DNA of 64,000 bases from Beijerinckiaceae bacterium (GTDB lineage: Bacteria; Pseudomonadota; Alphaproteobacteria; Rhizobiales; Beijerinckiaceae): positions 1 to 64,000 of the forward strand of contig CANGBX010000006.1 in NCBI GenBank assembly GCA_947452455.1. The letters are read 5' to 3'. This document shows, one piece after another, positions 26,270 through 33,947 of this stretch (position 1 is the first letter of the stretch; each line of letters starts with the position of its first letter). Below the pieces are notes generated by a model, which was not told where the DNA came from, ran no database searches, and saw nothing but the letters and a program-made list of their open reading frames with translations. A program made the translations under genes and the position numbers.

Positions 26270-27094
26270 TTATTTCTCGACGAAAGCTTTTTCGATGACG
26301 AAGTCGCCAGGCTCGCCGGTGTTGCCTTCTTCAAAGCCGAGGTCTTTGAGATATTTCGGAATCTCTGTCACCAGCCCCGGATTACCGCAGAGCATGATGC
26401 GGTCATGGTCTTTGTTGAAGGGCTCCATGCCGAGATCGGTAAAGAGTTTGCCTGATTGAATGAGGTCGGTGAGGCGGCCCTGATTGCGGAAAGGCTCGCG
26501 CGTCACGGTCGGATAATAGATGAGCTTTGGCGCAATATATTCGCCGAGCAATTCATCATTCGGCAATTGCTCTTCAATGAGTTCACGATAGGCCAGTTCG
26601 CCAACAGTGCGCACACCATGTGTGACAATGACTTTGTCGAAACGCTCATAGGTTTCGGGGTCACGAATGGTCGAGAGGAAGGGCGCCAGCCCCGTGCCGG
26701 TCGAGAGCAGATAGAGATTGCGGCCCTCTTTCAAATTATCAAGCAGCAAAGTGCCGGTCGGCTTGCGGCCAATCAAAACCGTGTCGCCGATTTTCAAATG
26801 CTGAAGGCGCGAGGTGAGCGGGCCATCGGGCACTTTGATCGAAAAGAATTCGAGATGTTCTGCATAGAAAGCGGAAGCAACGGAATAGGCGCGCAGCAAA
26901 GGTTTGCCATCGACCACAATGCCGATCATCACGAACTGCCCGCTGCGGAAGCGAAAGCCCGCATCGCGCGTCGTGGTGAAGCTGAACAAAGTGTCCGTCC
27001 AGTGATGAACCGAGAGCACCTTTTCTTCAAAGAAGGGGCTCGAAGTCGGCCGAGCTGCCGTAGGTTCCGATACGGTCGTCATCCGCAATTCCAT
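26270..27094 (-). CDS. fpr: ferredoxin-NADP+ reductase (bacterial FPR)
   Basis: The 274-residue flavoenzyme has the FAD-binding motif RAYSVAS, the NADP site GTGLAPFLSTIRDP and the C-terminal AFVEK end typical of alphaproteobacterial FPRs. It exchanges electrons between NADPH and ferredoxin or flavodoxin, often in oxidative stress or nitrogen metabolism. A second ATG four codons downstream (27082) is an equally good start. The gene appears monocistronic. Confidence 0.93.
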   Translation of the reverse strand: MELRMTTVSEPTAARPTSSPFFEEKVLSVHHWTDTLFSFTTTRDAGFRFRSGQFVMIGIVVDGKPLLRAYSVASAFYAEHLEFFSIKVPDGPLTSRLQHLKIGDTVLIGRKPTGTLLLDNLKEGRNLYLLSTGTGLAPFLSTIRDPETYERFDKVIVTHGVRTVGELAYRELIEEQLPNDELLGEYIAPKLIYYPTVTREPFRNQGRLTDLIQSGKLFTDLGMEPFNKDHDRIMLCGNPGLVTEIPKYLKDLGFEEGNTGEPGDFVIEKAFVEK

Positions 27095-27267
27095 TCTGCC
27101 TTGCGCCTCAGGCGCTTGCCTTAGGACCTACGACCGGAGGCAGTGCAAAATCAAGCAGAAGAAAGGACAAGCCGGCGCTCAGCGCCCATTTTCGCTGCAA
27201 GTGCGAAGAAAAATCTAAAAACTCAGCCCTTGAGAGAAGCTTGTTCCCGCCGGAGCCGATGCGCCAC

Positions 27268-27666
27268 TCAGGCAATGTCCCGCGCCGGGGTGAGCTCATC
27301 CTGCCGCCGATTGGGGCGGGATGCAGGCTTGTCCGCGCGTTGGAGCCGCTGGCCGAGCTCGCGGGCCTGGCCGGCACGGTCGATCAGGCGGCGCTCTTCT
27401 TGCGCAATCATATGGGGCATGACTTCGCGCACCCACTGCGGAATGGAACGCTGGCCCGTTGTCCATTGATGGACAGTGGCGGGGGAGAGTTTCTTGGCGC
27501 GGGTTTGGCCCAAAGCTTCGGCGAGGCGTGTCTGCCATTTATCGCCAAAGACCGTCTCGCCGACAAAGCGCAAAAATCCCGGTGTGACGACAAAGCCTGA
27601 TGTGCCTGAAGTCGTGTCTTCCGCAGGCGGCAGATTGACGAGATATTTGCGTGGCGGAGGGCTCAT
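27268..27666 (-). CDS. hypothetical protein with HTH-like segment
   Basis: This is a 132-residue soluble protein. The stretch WQTRLAEALGQTRAKKLSPATVHQWTTGQRSIPQWV (about residues 42-77) looks like a helix-turn-helix of the XRE/Cro type, with helix 3 around ATVHQWTTG. A charged helical tail rich in Arg and Gln follows. It may be a small DNA-binding regulator. It lies between glnII and fpr on the same strand, separated from glnII by a strong terminator. Confidence 0.65.
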   Translation of the reverse strand: MSPPPRKYLVNLPPAEDTTSGTSGFVVTPGFLRFVGETVFGDKWQTRLAEALGQTRAKKLSPATVHQWTTGQRSIPQWVREVMPHMIAQEERRLIDRAGQARELGQRLQRADKPASRPNRRQDELTPARDIA

Positions 27667-27681
27667 CTCATCACTTCAAAC

Positions 27682-27716
27682 AAAAAAGGCGCAGCGATGA
27701 TCGCTGCGCCCGTTTT
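27682..27716 (-). terminator. terminator of glnII
   Basis: The 10-bp stem GGCGCAGCGA/TCGCTGCGCC with loop TGA is followed by six Ts on the minus strand; an opposite T run makes it bidirectional. Confidence 0.92.
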
Positions 27717-27728
27717 TTGAAACGACCC

Positions 27729-28748
27729 TTAGGCGGTCGGAACTTCCGAGATCGTCTTCAACACTTGCGAAGCGATCTGGTAGGGGCAGCCCTGTGAATT
27801 CGGGCGGCGATCTTCCAGATAGCCCTTGTAGCCGTTGTTGGCGAAAGAATGCGGCACGCGGATCGAGGCGCCACGGTCAGCAATGCCGTAGCTGAACTTG
27901 TTCCACGGTGCTGTTTCGTGCTTGCCGGTCAGGCGCAGATGGTTGTCCGGGCCATAGACCTTGATGTGGTCATGCAGGTTCTTTTCGAACTGCTTCATCA
28001 GCTTTTCGAAATAATCCTTGCCGCCGGTTTCGCGCATGAACTTCGTCGAGAAGTTGCAATGCATGCCCGAGCCGTTCCAGTCGGTATCGCCGAGCGGCTT
28101 GCAGTGCCATTCAATGTCGATGCCGTAGCTTTCGCACAGACGCAGGAGAATGTAGCGAGCGACCCAGATCTGGTCGGCCGCGGTGCGCGAGCCCTTACCG
28201 AAAATCTGGAATTCCCACTGGCCCTTGGCCACTTCGGCATTGATGCCTTCGTGGTTGATGCCAGCTGCCAGGCAGAGGTCGAGATGTTCTTCAACGATCT
28301 CGCGTGCAACGCCGCCGACATTCTTGAAGCCAACGCCGGTGTAATAGGGGCCCTGCGGCGCGGGATAGCCGTTTTCAGGGAAGCCGAGCGGACGGCCGTC
28401 CTGATACATGAAATATTCCTGCTCGAAGCCGAACCAGGCATCGGCATCATCCAGAATGGTCGAGCGATGGTTGGACGCGTGCGGGGTCTTGCCGTCTGGC
28501 ATCATGACTTCGCACATGACGAGCACGCCATGGTTGCGGGTGGCATCCGGATAGACTGCGACAGGCTTCAGCACGCAATCGGAGCTATGGCCTTCGGCCT
28601 GCATCGTCGAGCTGCCATCGAAGCCCCAGAGCGGCAATTGCTCCAGTGTCGGGAAGGAATCGAATTCCTTGATCTGCGTCTTGCTGCGGAGATTTTGAAC
28701 CGGCTCATAACCGTCCAGCCAGATGTACTCGAGTTTAAACTTCGGCAT
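27729..28748 (-). CDS. glnII: glutamine synthetase type II
   Basis: The 339-residue enzyme has the eukaryote-like GSII layout, not the 470-residue GSI. Visible marks are LPLWGFDGSST, WFGFEQEYFM (metal site), GMHCNFSTK, the NHLRLTGKHET loop and RGASIRVPHS. It condenses ammonia and glutamate with ATP in the cytosol. The start is set at 28748 by AAGAGGGC nearby; the track version adds 28 codons over the promoter region. A sigma-54 promoter ends 68 bases upstream, which fits nitrogen (NtrC) control. A terminator closes the transcript. Confidence 0.96.
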   Translation of the reverse strand: MPKFKLEYIWLDGYEPVQNLRSKTQIKEFDSFPTLEQLPLWGFDGSSTMQAEGHSSDCVLKPVAVYPDATRNHGVLVMCEVMMPDGKTPHASNHRSTILDDADAWFGFEQEYFMYQDGRPLGFPENGYPAPQGPYYTGVGFKNVGGVAREIVEEHLDLCLAAGINHEGINAEVAKGQWEFQIFGKGSRTAADQIWVARYILLRLCESYGIDIEWHCKPLGDTDWNGSGMHCNFSTKFMRETGGKDYFEKLMKQFEKNLHDHIKVYGPDNHLRLTGKHETAPWNKFSYGIADRGASIRVPHSFANNGYKGYLEDRRPNSQGCPYQIASQVLKTISEVPTA

Positions 28749-28815
28749 GATCGCCCTCTTGAGAGTGGGAGCGCTTGGGTCACAGAACGTGCCCGCCGGC
28801 GCGTGGTTCAGGCAA

Positions 28816-28831
28816 AGCAGGGTTCGTGCCA
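28816..28831 (-). promoter_or_regulatory. sigma-54 promoter of glnII
   Basis: Read on the minus strand, TGGCACGAACCCTGCT matches TGGCACG-N4-TTGCW with a single mismatch (C for the first T of TTGC) and exact GG-N10-GC spacing. It predicts a 5' leader of about 55 bases. Confidence 0.8.
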
Positions 28832-28934
28832 TCAGATTGCACCTGCCTGAGCGGCGCTTTCTGGCGCATTTTTTGTTTGGAAGCCAGAGCTTGCCGGGCC
28901 GAAGCTGAGAAATGGAGCAGAAATCCCCTATCTC

Positions 28935-28990
28935 TTTGCCTAAAAATCAGCTTTTTATCGCCTAATGCTTAGGCAAAATGCTCATTTGCC
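28935..28990. promoter_or_regulatory. operator-like array of TTTGCCTAA half-sites upstream of glnII
   Basis: The array holds TTTGCCTAA (28935), GCCTAA (28960), TTAGGCAAA (28969) and TTTGCC (28985). GCCTAA-TGC-TTAGGC and GGCAAA-N7-TTTGCC form palindromes. It lies about 110-160 bases upstream of the sigma-54 promoter, in the position of an activator site, but it does not match the NtrC consensus. Confidence 0.5.
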
Positions 28991-29073
28991 TTGCAAAAAA
29001 AGACAGGCATAACTCCGCCCTTCTCTGCCCAAATGAGGTGATGTCTTTCAGATCGGGGGCCCTTTGGGGCCGC

Positions 29074-30024
29074 TTATTTGGCGTAAAAGGCGAAGAATTC
29101 CTCGAGCTGCGGCTTGGTCAGCGGCTCTTTCATCAGCTTCATTTCGACGGCATCGCGCATGGCCAGATCGACGCCGCCAAGGCTTGTCATAAGGACGGCT
29201 TTCTTGGGCCAGAATTCGTCGATCACCTGCTGGGCAATATCGAGCGGCACTTTGGAAAAATCCGAATAGGCCTGCATGGCCGCCGGGCCCGAATACATCC
29301 ATTCAATCGTCTCGGCATAGGCCGCGCGGAAGGCTTCCATTTGCTTGGGCTTGTTACGCAGCGCCGAGAGATTGGCGATCAGCACGCGCGAGGTCTGGTC
29401 GCGGAATTCCGGCAATTCGGATTCAAGCGCCAGCACGCGGATCAGGCCTTTCTTGCGCTGCTCGAAGCCGAAGGGTGGGTTGGCCCAACCAATATCCACT
29501 TGGCCGGACATGACCTGCGTGTAAGTTGCCGCCGGCCCGCCTGTAGCCACCATATTCAGCTTCACATCGTAAAGCTTCTGCATGCCAATCAGCGCAATAT
29601 AGCCTGATGAGCCAAGCGTTGCATAAGCAATGCTTTTGCCTTGTGCATCTTTCAAAGATTTCAGCGGCGAATTGGCTGGCACATACCAATAAAGATCAGG
29701 CCCCGTGCTCGTATTGCCAATGGCACGAATAGGTGCGCCTTTTTGAAACGCGGCCATAACAGCAGAAAGTCCCAGTCCCACACCAACATCTGCGCTTCCA
29801 GATGCAACCGCTTGCAAAGATTCACCACCACCTTCTGTCCAAAGCACGTCAACATCCAATCCGTGCTTTTCGAAAATGCGCGCGACTTTGCCCATCTGTG
29901 GTGGCGCTGTTTGCCAGTTGCCGAAGGCACCCGATGCGATGACAAATTTATCCAGCGCTTGCGCACTTGAATGCCAACTCACAAAAGTCATGAAAGAGAA
30001 GAGACAAGCCACAAGTCGTTTCAT
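29074..30024 (-). CDS. orphan NMT1/SsuA-like solute-binding protein
   Basis: The 316-residue protein has a signal peptide (CLFSFMTFVSWHSSAQA, about residue 23) and an ABC-type binding fold with ARIFEKHGLDVDVLWTEGGGESLQAVASGSADVGVG, as in sulfonate/nitrate/aromatic acid binding proteins. No ATPase or permease gene is adjacent. It may use an importer encoded elsewhere or act in signalling. It is transcribed toward glnII, with about 240 bases between its stop and the glnII promoter. Confidence 0.9.
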   Translation of the reverse strand: MKRLVACLFSFMTFVSWHSSAQALDKFVIASGAFGNWQTAPPQMGKVARIFEKHGLDVDVLWTEGGGESLQAVASGSADVGVGLGLSAVMAAFQKGAPIRAIGNTSTGPDLYWYVPANSPLKSLKDAQGKSIAYATLGSSGYIALIGMQKLYDVKLNMVATGGPAATYTQVMSGQVDIGWANPPFGFEQRKKGLIRVLALESELPEFRDQTSRVLIANLSALRNKPKQMEAFRAAYAETIEWMYSGPAAMQAYSDFSKVPLDIAQQVIDEFWPKKAVLMTSLGGVDLAMRDAVEMKLMKEPLTKPQLEEFFAFYAK

Positions 30025-30207
30025 GCGCGTCGCCCTTTATGCTTCGACAATTGTGCTCAGAGTGCCTGACTTCATTCAAGGCTACAGATTGAAAAGACAC
30101 GCGGCCTCATCCAATTTATGTTTTCTGCAGTGCAGCAAGGCCCTTTGCGGAAAGACTTTTTTGCGTTTAAGGGTGATCGCAAAGAAGACCGCAGAGGAGA
30201 GGAACGC

Positions 30208-30513
30208 ATGAAAGGCTTGATCGGCGGTTTGTGCCTGGTTGTTCTGCTGGGCGGCACGGCGCAGGCGCAGTCCATGGTGCCGGCCCATAATGGCTCGTGT
30301 CCGTCGGGCACCTCTTATGCGGGCTCGGGCTATTGCCGGGCGACCAATGGGGATGCCTATGTCCCCGCACAGAATGGGTCTTGCCCGTCGGGTGCCTCTT
30401 ATGCCGGGAGCAATTACTGCCGCTCATCGAGCGCGCGGGGCTATGTGCCGGCCCATAATGGCTCCTGCCCTTCGGGATCCTCTTACGCGGGGTCGGGCTA
30501 TTGCCGGCTCTAA
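30208..30513 (+). CDS. small secreted protein with three CPSG-SYAGS-YC repeats
   Basis: The 101-residue product has a signal peptide ending at AQAQ (about residue 21). Nearly all of the mature protein consists of three tandem 28-residue repeats, VPA-NGSCPSG-SYAGS-YCR, starting at residues 24, 52 and 80. Each holds two cysteines 12 residues apart, suggesting one disulfide per repeat. The track start is 30 codons early; GAGGAGAGG precedes the ATG at 30208. I recognise no named domain; a cell-surface or periplasmic binding role is possible. Confidence 0.8.
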   Translation: MKGLIGGLCLVVLLGGTAQAQSMVPAHNGSCPSGTSYAGSGYCRATNGDAYVPAQNGSCPSGASYAGSNYCRSSSARGYVPAHNGSCPSGSSYAGSGYCRL

Positions 30514-30592
30514 TCTTTTGGGGCGTTGCCTTTTTAGAAAACACGGTCCAGCATAAGGTAGATGGTCAATGAAGAAACTGAGGAAGCGTCCC

Positions 30593-30901
30593 ATGAGTTC
30601 GGCTGTGAAATTTGCTCTCCCCCTGATGGTTCTTTCGGCTGTTCCTGCCTTCGCGGCGGGCCCGAATATCGTCACGCTGATCAATGAAACATCGACAGCG
30701 GTGGTCTTTTTCTCGGCGGGTCCCGATGCGAATTTGCTGAAAGATGCGCTGGCGCCGGGCAAGTCGGTCAAGGTCAATATTGGCAAGAGCTGCAAAGTGC
30801 AGATCGCCGTTGATTTTGAAGATGGGGAATCTGTCGAGCCGCGCGCACATGATTTCTGCGCTGACAAAGTGCTCAAGCTGAAAGCAACAAGCGCCGAATA
30901 A
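30593..30901 (+). CDS. small secreted protein of unknown function
   Basis: The 102-residue product has a signal peptide (VKFALPLMVLSAVPAFA) and a mature domain of about 80 residues with two cysteines (KSCKVQ and HDFCAD) that could form one disulfide. Its beta-strand pattern (NIVTLINETSTAVVFFSAG, KVQIAVDFEDG) suggests a small sandwich fold. The ATG at 30593 has GAGGAA seven bases upstream and is preferred over 30569. A clear terminator follows. I do not recognise the family. Confidence 0.75.
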   Translation: MSSAVKFALPLMVLSAVPAFAAGPNIVTLINETSTAVVFFSAGPDANLLKDALAPGKSVKVNIGKSCKVQIAVDFEDGESVEPRAHDFCADKVLKLKATSAE

Positions 30902-30926
30902 TTCGCAATCGGACGCAACAAAGAAG

Positions 30927-30954
30927 AAAGCCGCCCCGGAGGGCGGCTTTTTTG
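30927..30954. terminator. rho-independent terminator
   Basis: AAAGCCGCCC pairs with GGGCGGCTTT and is followed by Ts. It lies between convergent genes. Confidence 0.9.
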
Positions 30955-30958
30955 TATC

Positions 30959-31549
30959 TTACCACTTCTTTTCAACCGGATCTTGAATGGCTTCTTCAAG
31001 CGGGTTGCGCGGCTTGTACATTGTGGACGGACGCAGACGCCCATCAGGTCCGATCTGGTCCATGTCGGTGTAGATTTCAAATTCATAACCATCAGGATCA
31101 AGGAAATTGATGCTGATGTTGCAGCCCGCACCTTTGCGGCCTTCGAATACGATCGGAATATTGTTGGCGAGGAAATATTCCTTCGCCAAACGCAGGATTT
31201 CCGTATTGTCGACTTCAATGGCGAGATGTTCCATCTGCAGTGAGCCATGAATGTCGCGCTTGGGCTTTTTGTTCTTGGCCATCGGCTTCAAGCCAATGCC
31301 GTGATGGTCTTTACCGCAACGGAAGAAGACCATGCCGTGCTTGTTGCGATCTGTTTCAACGAAGCCCATGACTTCGGTCCAGAATTTCGCTGTGCGCTCG
31401 ACATCGCTGACTTCATAAACGAAGTGGCCAAGCTTGTTAGGCTTGATCGGCGAGGTGCCGACATATGTCTCGGGATGGAACGGGCCATCGCGGTCGTAAA
31501 CGTCCTCGCGACGTGCCTTGGTCGTATCGTGAATGGCGGCAGTGCTCAT
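30959..31549 (-). CDS. VOC-family protein, extradiol dioxygenase-like
   Basis: The 196-residue cytosolic protein has one VOC domain flanked by N- and C-terminal extensions. All three expected metal ligands are visible: His in KLGHFVYEV, His in MEHLAIEV and Glu in DGYEFEIYTD. It could be a single-domain ring-cleavage dioxygenase or another VOC enzyme. It is monocistronic, divergent from an FMN-binding oxidase-like gene. The substrate is not evident. Confidence 0.88.
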   Translation of the reverse strand: MSTAAIHDTTKARREDVYDRDGPFHPETYVGTSPIKPNKLGHFVYEVSDVERTAKFWTEVMGFVETDRNKHGMVFFRCGKDHHGIGLKPMAKNKKPKRDIHGSLQMEHLAIEVDNTEILRLAKEYFLANNIPIVFEGRKGAGCNISINFLDPDGYEFEIYTDMDQIGPDGRLRPSTMYKPRNPLEEAIQDPVEKKW

Positions 31550-31698
31550 AGGTCTCCGTCCCTTTATCGCGTGATCTTGAGGTCGCGTTGATCATCCCAT
31601 CTTGCAGGATTGCAGGGGCAAATCATACTCGTCCGGGGGTGTATTTGCCAAGATCTTTGCAACTGATCCCCGCCCACCTTGAGACCGTATTCTAAACC

Positions 31699-32280
31699 AT
31701 GCAGACCCCGCTCCCCTGTTATGATGATCTGACAGCCAGCCTGACCGAGGCTTGGGGGCGGCTTGCCCGTGGCGTGAAGGACCGCCGCTCCCCTTTCCAT
31801 ACCCCCGTTTTGGCAACGATCGGGCCCGATGGGTCACCGCAGGCCCGGACGCTGGTTCTGCGCGCGGCCGATCCCGTGACGCGGCGGCTGCGCTTCCATA
31901 CGGATTGGCGCTCCCAGAAAACGCTGGCCTTGAGCGCACATCCGCGTGTCGCGGTTCATGCCTATTGTCCGGCCTCCAAAATCCAGCTGCGCCTGTCGGG
32001 CCACGCGATCCATCATGCGCCCCATACCGAAATCGCGCGTGAGGCCTATGCGCGCTCACAAGAGAAAAGCCGCATTTGCTATGCGCAAAAACTGGCGCCG
32101 GGTGCTGAAATGAACGCGCCCGACGAGGCCGGCCAGATCGAGGGTGGCGAAGAAAACTTCAGCGTGATTGAAATCGCCATTGATCAATTGGAATGGCTGT
32201 ATCTTTACGCGGCAGGCCACCGCCGCGCGCTTTATCAATGGCAGGGCGAGGCGCTCACCGCGACTTGGCGCGCGCCATAA
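31699..32280 (+). CDS. pyridoxamine 5'-phosphate oxidase-like FMN-binding protein
   Basis: The 193-residue protein has the split-barrel PNPOx fold: SPFHTPVLATIGPDGSPQARTLVLRAADPVTRRLRFHTDWRSQK near the N-terminus corresponds to the FMN-binding strands. The C-terminus (LEWLYLYAAGHRRALYQWQGE) is unlike the R-L-P end of true PdxH, so it is probably a paralogue reducing another substrate or binding heme or F420. It converges on the next gene with a 5-base gap. Confidence 0.85.
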   Translation: MQTPLPCYDDLTASLTEAWGRLARGVKDRRSPFHTPVLATIGPDGSPQARTLVLRAADPVTRRLRFHTDWRSQKTLALSAHPRVAVHAYCPASKIQLRLSGHAIHHAPHTEIAREAYARSQEKSRICYAQKLAPGAEMNAPDEAGQIEGGEENFSVIEIAIDQLEWLYLYAAGHRRALYQWQGEALTATWRAP

Positions 32281-32285
32281 AGCCC

Positions 32286-32870
32286 TTATTGAGTGGGCTT
32301 CACACCGTCTTTGCTGACTTGTGCGCGCACGGCATTGAGCTTGGGCCCGTCATGTGTGACGGCCACGAAAATGGTTTCACCGACTTTCAGATCAGACAAA
32401 GCGCCGGGGCCCGGCTGTGACAGTGTCGCTTCTGGCGGCACAATCACTTTCACCGTGCCGGTTTTATAATTCAGCGTCAGTTCCGGACCTTTGGACGAGG
32501 CAACGGTGGCTTCCACAATACCGTTGGTCATGACGGAATCGGGCTTCAAATCATAAGGCGACAAGCCTTCGTTGGCTGTTGCCGAGATCGGGCGCACATC
32601 AATGGCAATGGTGCTGCCATCGGGGGCTTTGACTGTTGTGACGCCCAATTTCATGCCGGGCTTCACTTCGGACAGCGAGAAGGGCTTGGTGGTTGTGACA
32701 CGCAGATCAGCTGGCACATCAATCGACACTTTGCGGCCATCAAATGTTTCAACGCCCAAAAGCTTGCCGTCGAAAGACTGGATCGTGCCGCGAATATTGA
32801 GCGCTTGCTGCGCCAAGGCTGGAGAGAGTGAAATGCCCGTCAGGGCAAGGGCTGCCAAAATCACCTTCAT
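32286..32870 (-). CDS. periplasmic protein of unknown function, DUF5666-like
   Basis: The 194-residue product has a signal peptide ending at PALAQ (about residue 21). The mature part is beta-rich with repeated motifs (IRGTIQSFDGKLLGVETFDGRKVSIDV and IVEATVASSKGPELTLNYKTGTVKVIV), the look of OB-like DUF5666 repeats. The ATG at 32870 has GGGAGGATCAG directly upstream; the track start is six codons early. The function is unknown; it is monocistronic. Confidence 0.75.
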   Translation of the reverse strand: MKVILAALALTGISLSPALAQQALNIRGTIQSFDGKLLGVETFDGRKVSIDVPADLRVTTTKPFSLSEVKPGMKLGVTTVKAPDGSTIAIDVRPISATANEGLSPYDLKPDSVMTNGIVEATVASSKGPELTLNYKTGTVKVIVPPEATLSQPGPGALSDLKVGETIFVAVTHDGPKLNAVRAQVSKDGVKPTQ

Positions 32871-33058
32871 CTGATCCTCCCATGTCATTTAGACCAAGCC
32901 TATCGTAGCTTGCTTGCCAGCAACAGCGGCTTTCGATCAGCGGGGACGCAAATTCAATCAAAGGTGTCGGGCCGAGCTCTGGCGAAGCCTTCCATGCTCC
33001 CCTAGATAAGAGACCAAGGGCAACAGACCCTTTTCGAGGAAATGCGCAGGAGTTTGAA

Positions 33059-33922
33059 ATGGCTGGCGGCCAGAAGCCGATGATCATCGACGTTCATTGC
33101 CATGTGGTCTCACCCGACCGCGAGACCTATCCCTTGGCACCCATTGGCGGAAAACAATCCGATTGGTCGTCGGAGCGCCCCACTACGCCCCAACAGCTGA
33201 TTGCGGCCATGGATGAGGCTGGCGTCGAAAAGGCGGCCGTTGTGCAAGCCTCCACCGCTTACGGCCATAATTCCTCTTATCTGGCCGACAGCATCGTCAA
33301 ATTCCCCAAGCGCTTTACAGGTGTCTTCTCGCTCGATCCGCTTGATCCAGACGCTTTGGCGCAGATGGATCATTGGGTGTCGAGGGGCATGACCGGCATG
33401 CGCGTCTTCACCACGGGCTCGACCATGCCCGGCCAGCAAACATGGCTAGATGATGAGCGCGCTTATCCAGTTTGGGAAAAAGCCGGCGCTTTGAAACTGC
33501 CGATTGCCATGCAGATGACGGCAGAAGGCATTCCGTTGTTGCTGAAAATTGTGAAGGCTTATCCGCAGACGAATTTCCTGCTCGATCATCTGGCGCGTCC
33601 CGTCATCCATGATGGCGCGCCTTATGCCAAGGCTCAAAGCCTGTGGGATATTGCAGGCTATAAGAACATCTATCTGAAATTGACAAGCCGCACGGTGGAG
33701 CATTGCCAGCAAGGCCAATCCACACCGGAGGCTTTTATGGCCAAGGTTCTCTCAACCTTTGGCGCCAAGCGCGTGCTCTGGGGGTCCAACTTTCCCGCGC
33801 ATGACGACACGCTGAAAAATATCGTCGATGAAACTTTGCATGTGCTCGCATCAGTCTCTGATGCGGACCGTGCGCAAATTCTCTCAGGCACGGCACTGGA
33901 TCTCTATCCGAGCCTCAAGTGA
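33059..33922 (+). CDS. amidohydrolase-family (TIM barrel) hydrolase, LigI-like
   Basis: The 287-residue protein starts with the metal-binding strand MIIDVHCHV and shows FLLDHLARP and a late VLWGSNFPAHDD, the layout of the 2-pyrone-4,6-dicarboxylate lactonase / dicarboxylate hydrolase branch. It would hydrolyse a lactone or acid intermediate in the cytosol. AGGAG precedes the ATG by seven bases. A Bug receptor follows 25 bases after its stop, another enzyme-receptor pair. Confidence 0.88.
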   Translation: MAGGQKPMIIDVHCHVVSPDRETYPLAPIGGKQSDWSSERPTTPQQLIAAMDEAGVEKAAVVQASTAYGHNSSYLADSIVKFPKRFTGVFSLDPLDPDALAQMDHWVSRGMTGMRVFTTGSTMPGQQTWLDDERAYPVWEKAGALKLPIAMQMTAEGIPLLLKIVKAYPQTNFLLDHLARPVIHDGAPYAKAQSLWDIAGYKNIYLKLTSRTVEHCQQGQSTPEAFMAKVLSTFGAKRVLWGSNFPAHDDTLKNIVDETLHVLASVSDADRAQILSGTALDLYPSLK

Positions 33923-33947
33923 TTTTCATATCAGAAGGGCATTTCTC

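Noticed and set aside
29052-29073. Hairpin GGCCC-TTTG-GGGCC after the orphan binding-protein gene
   Set aside because: The stem is only five base pairs and no T run follows on the minus strand, so I did not call a terminator.
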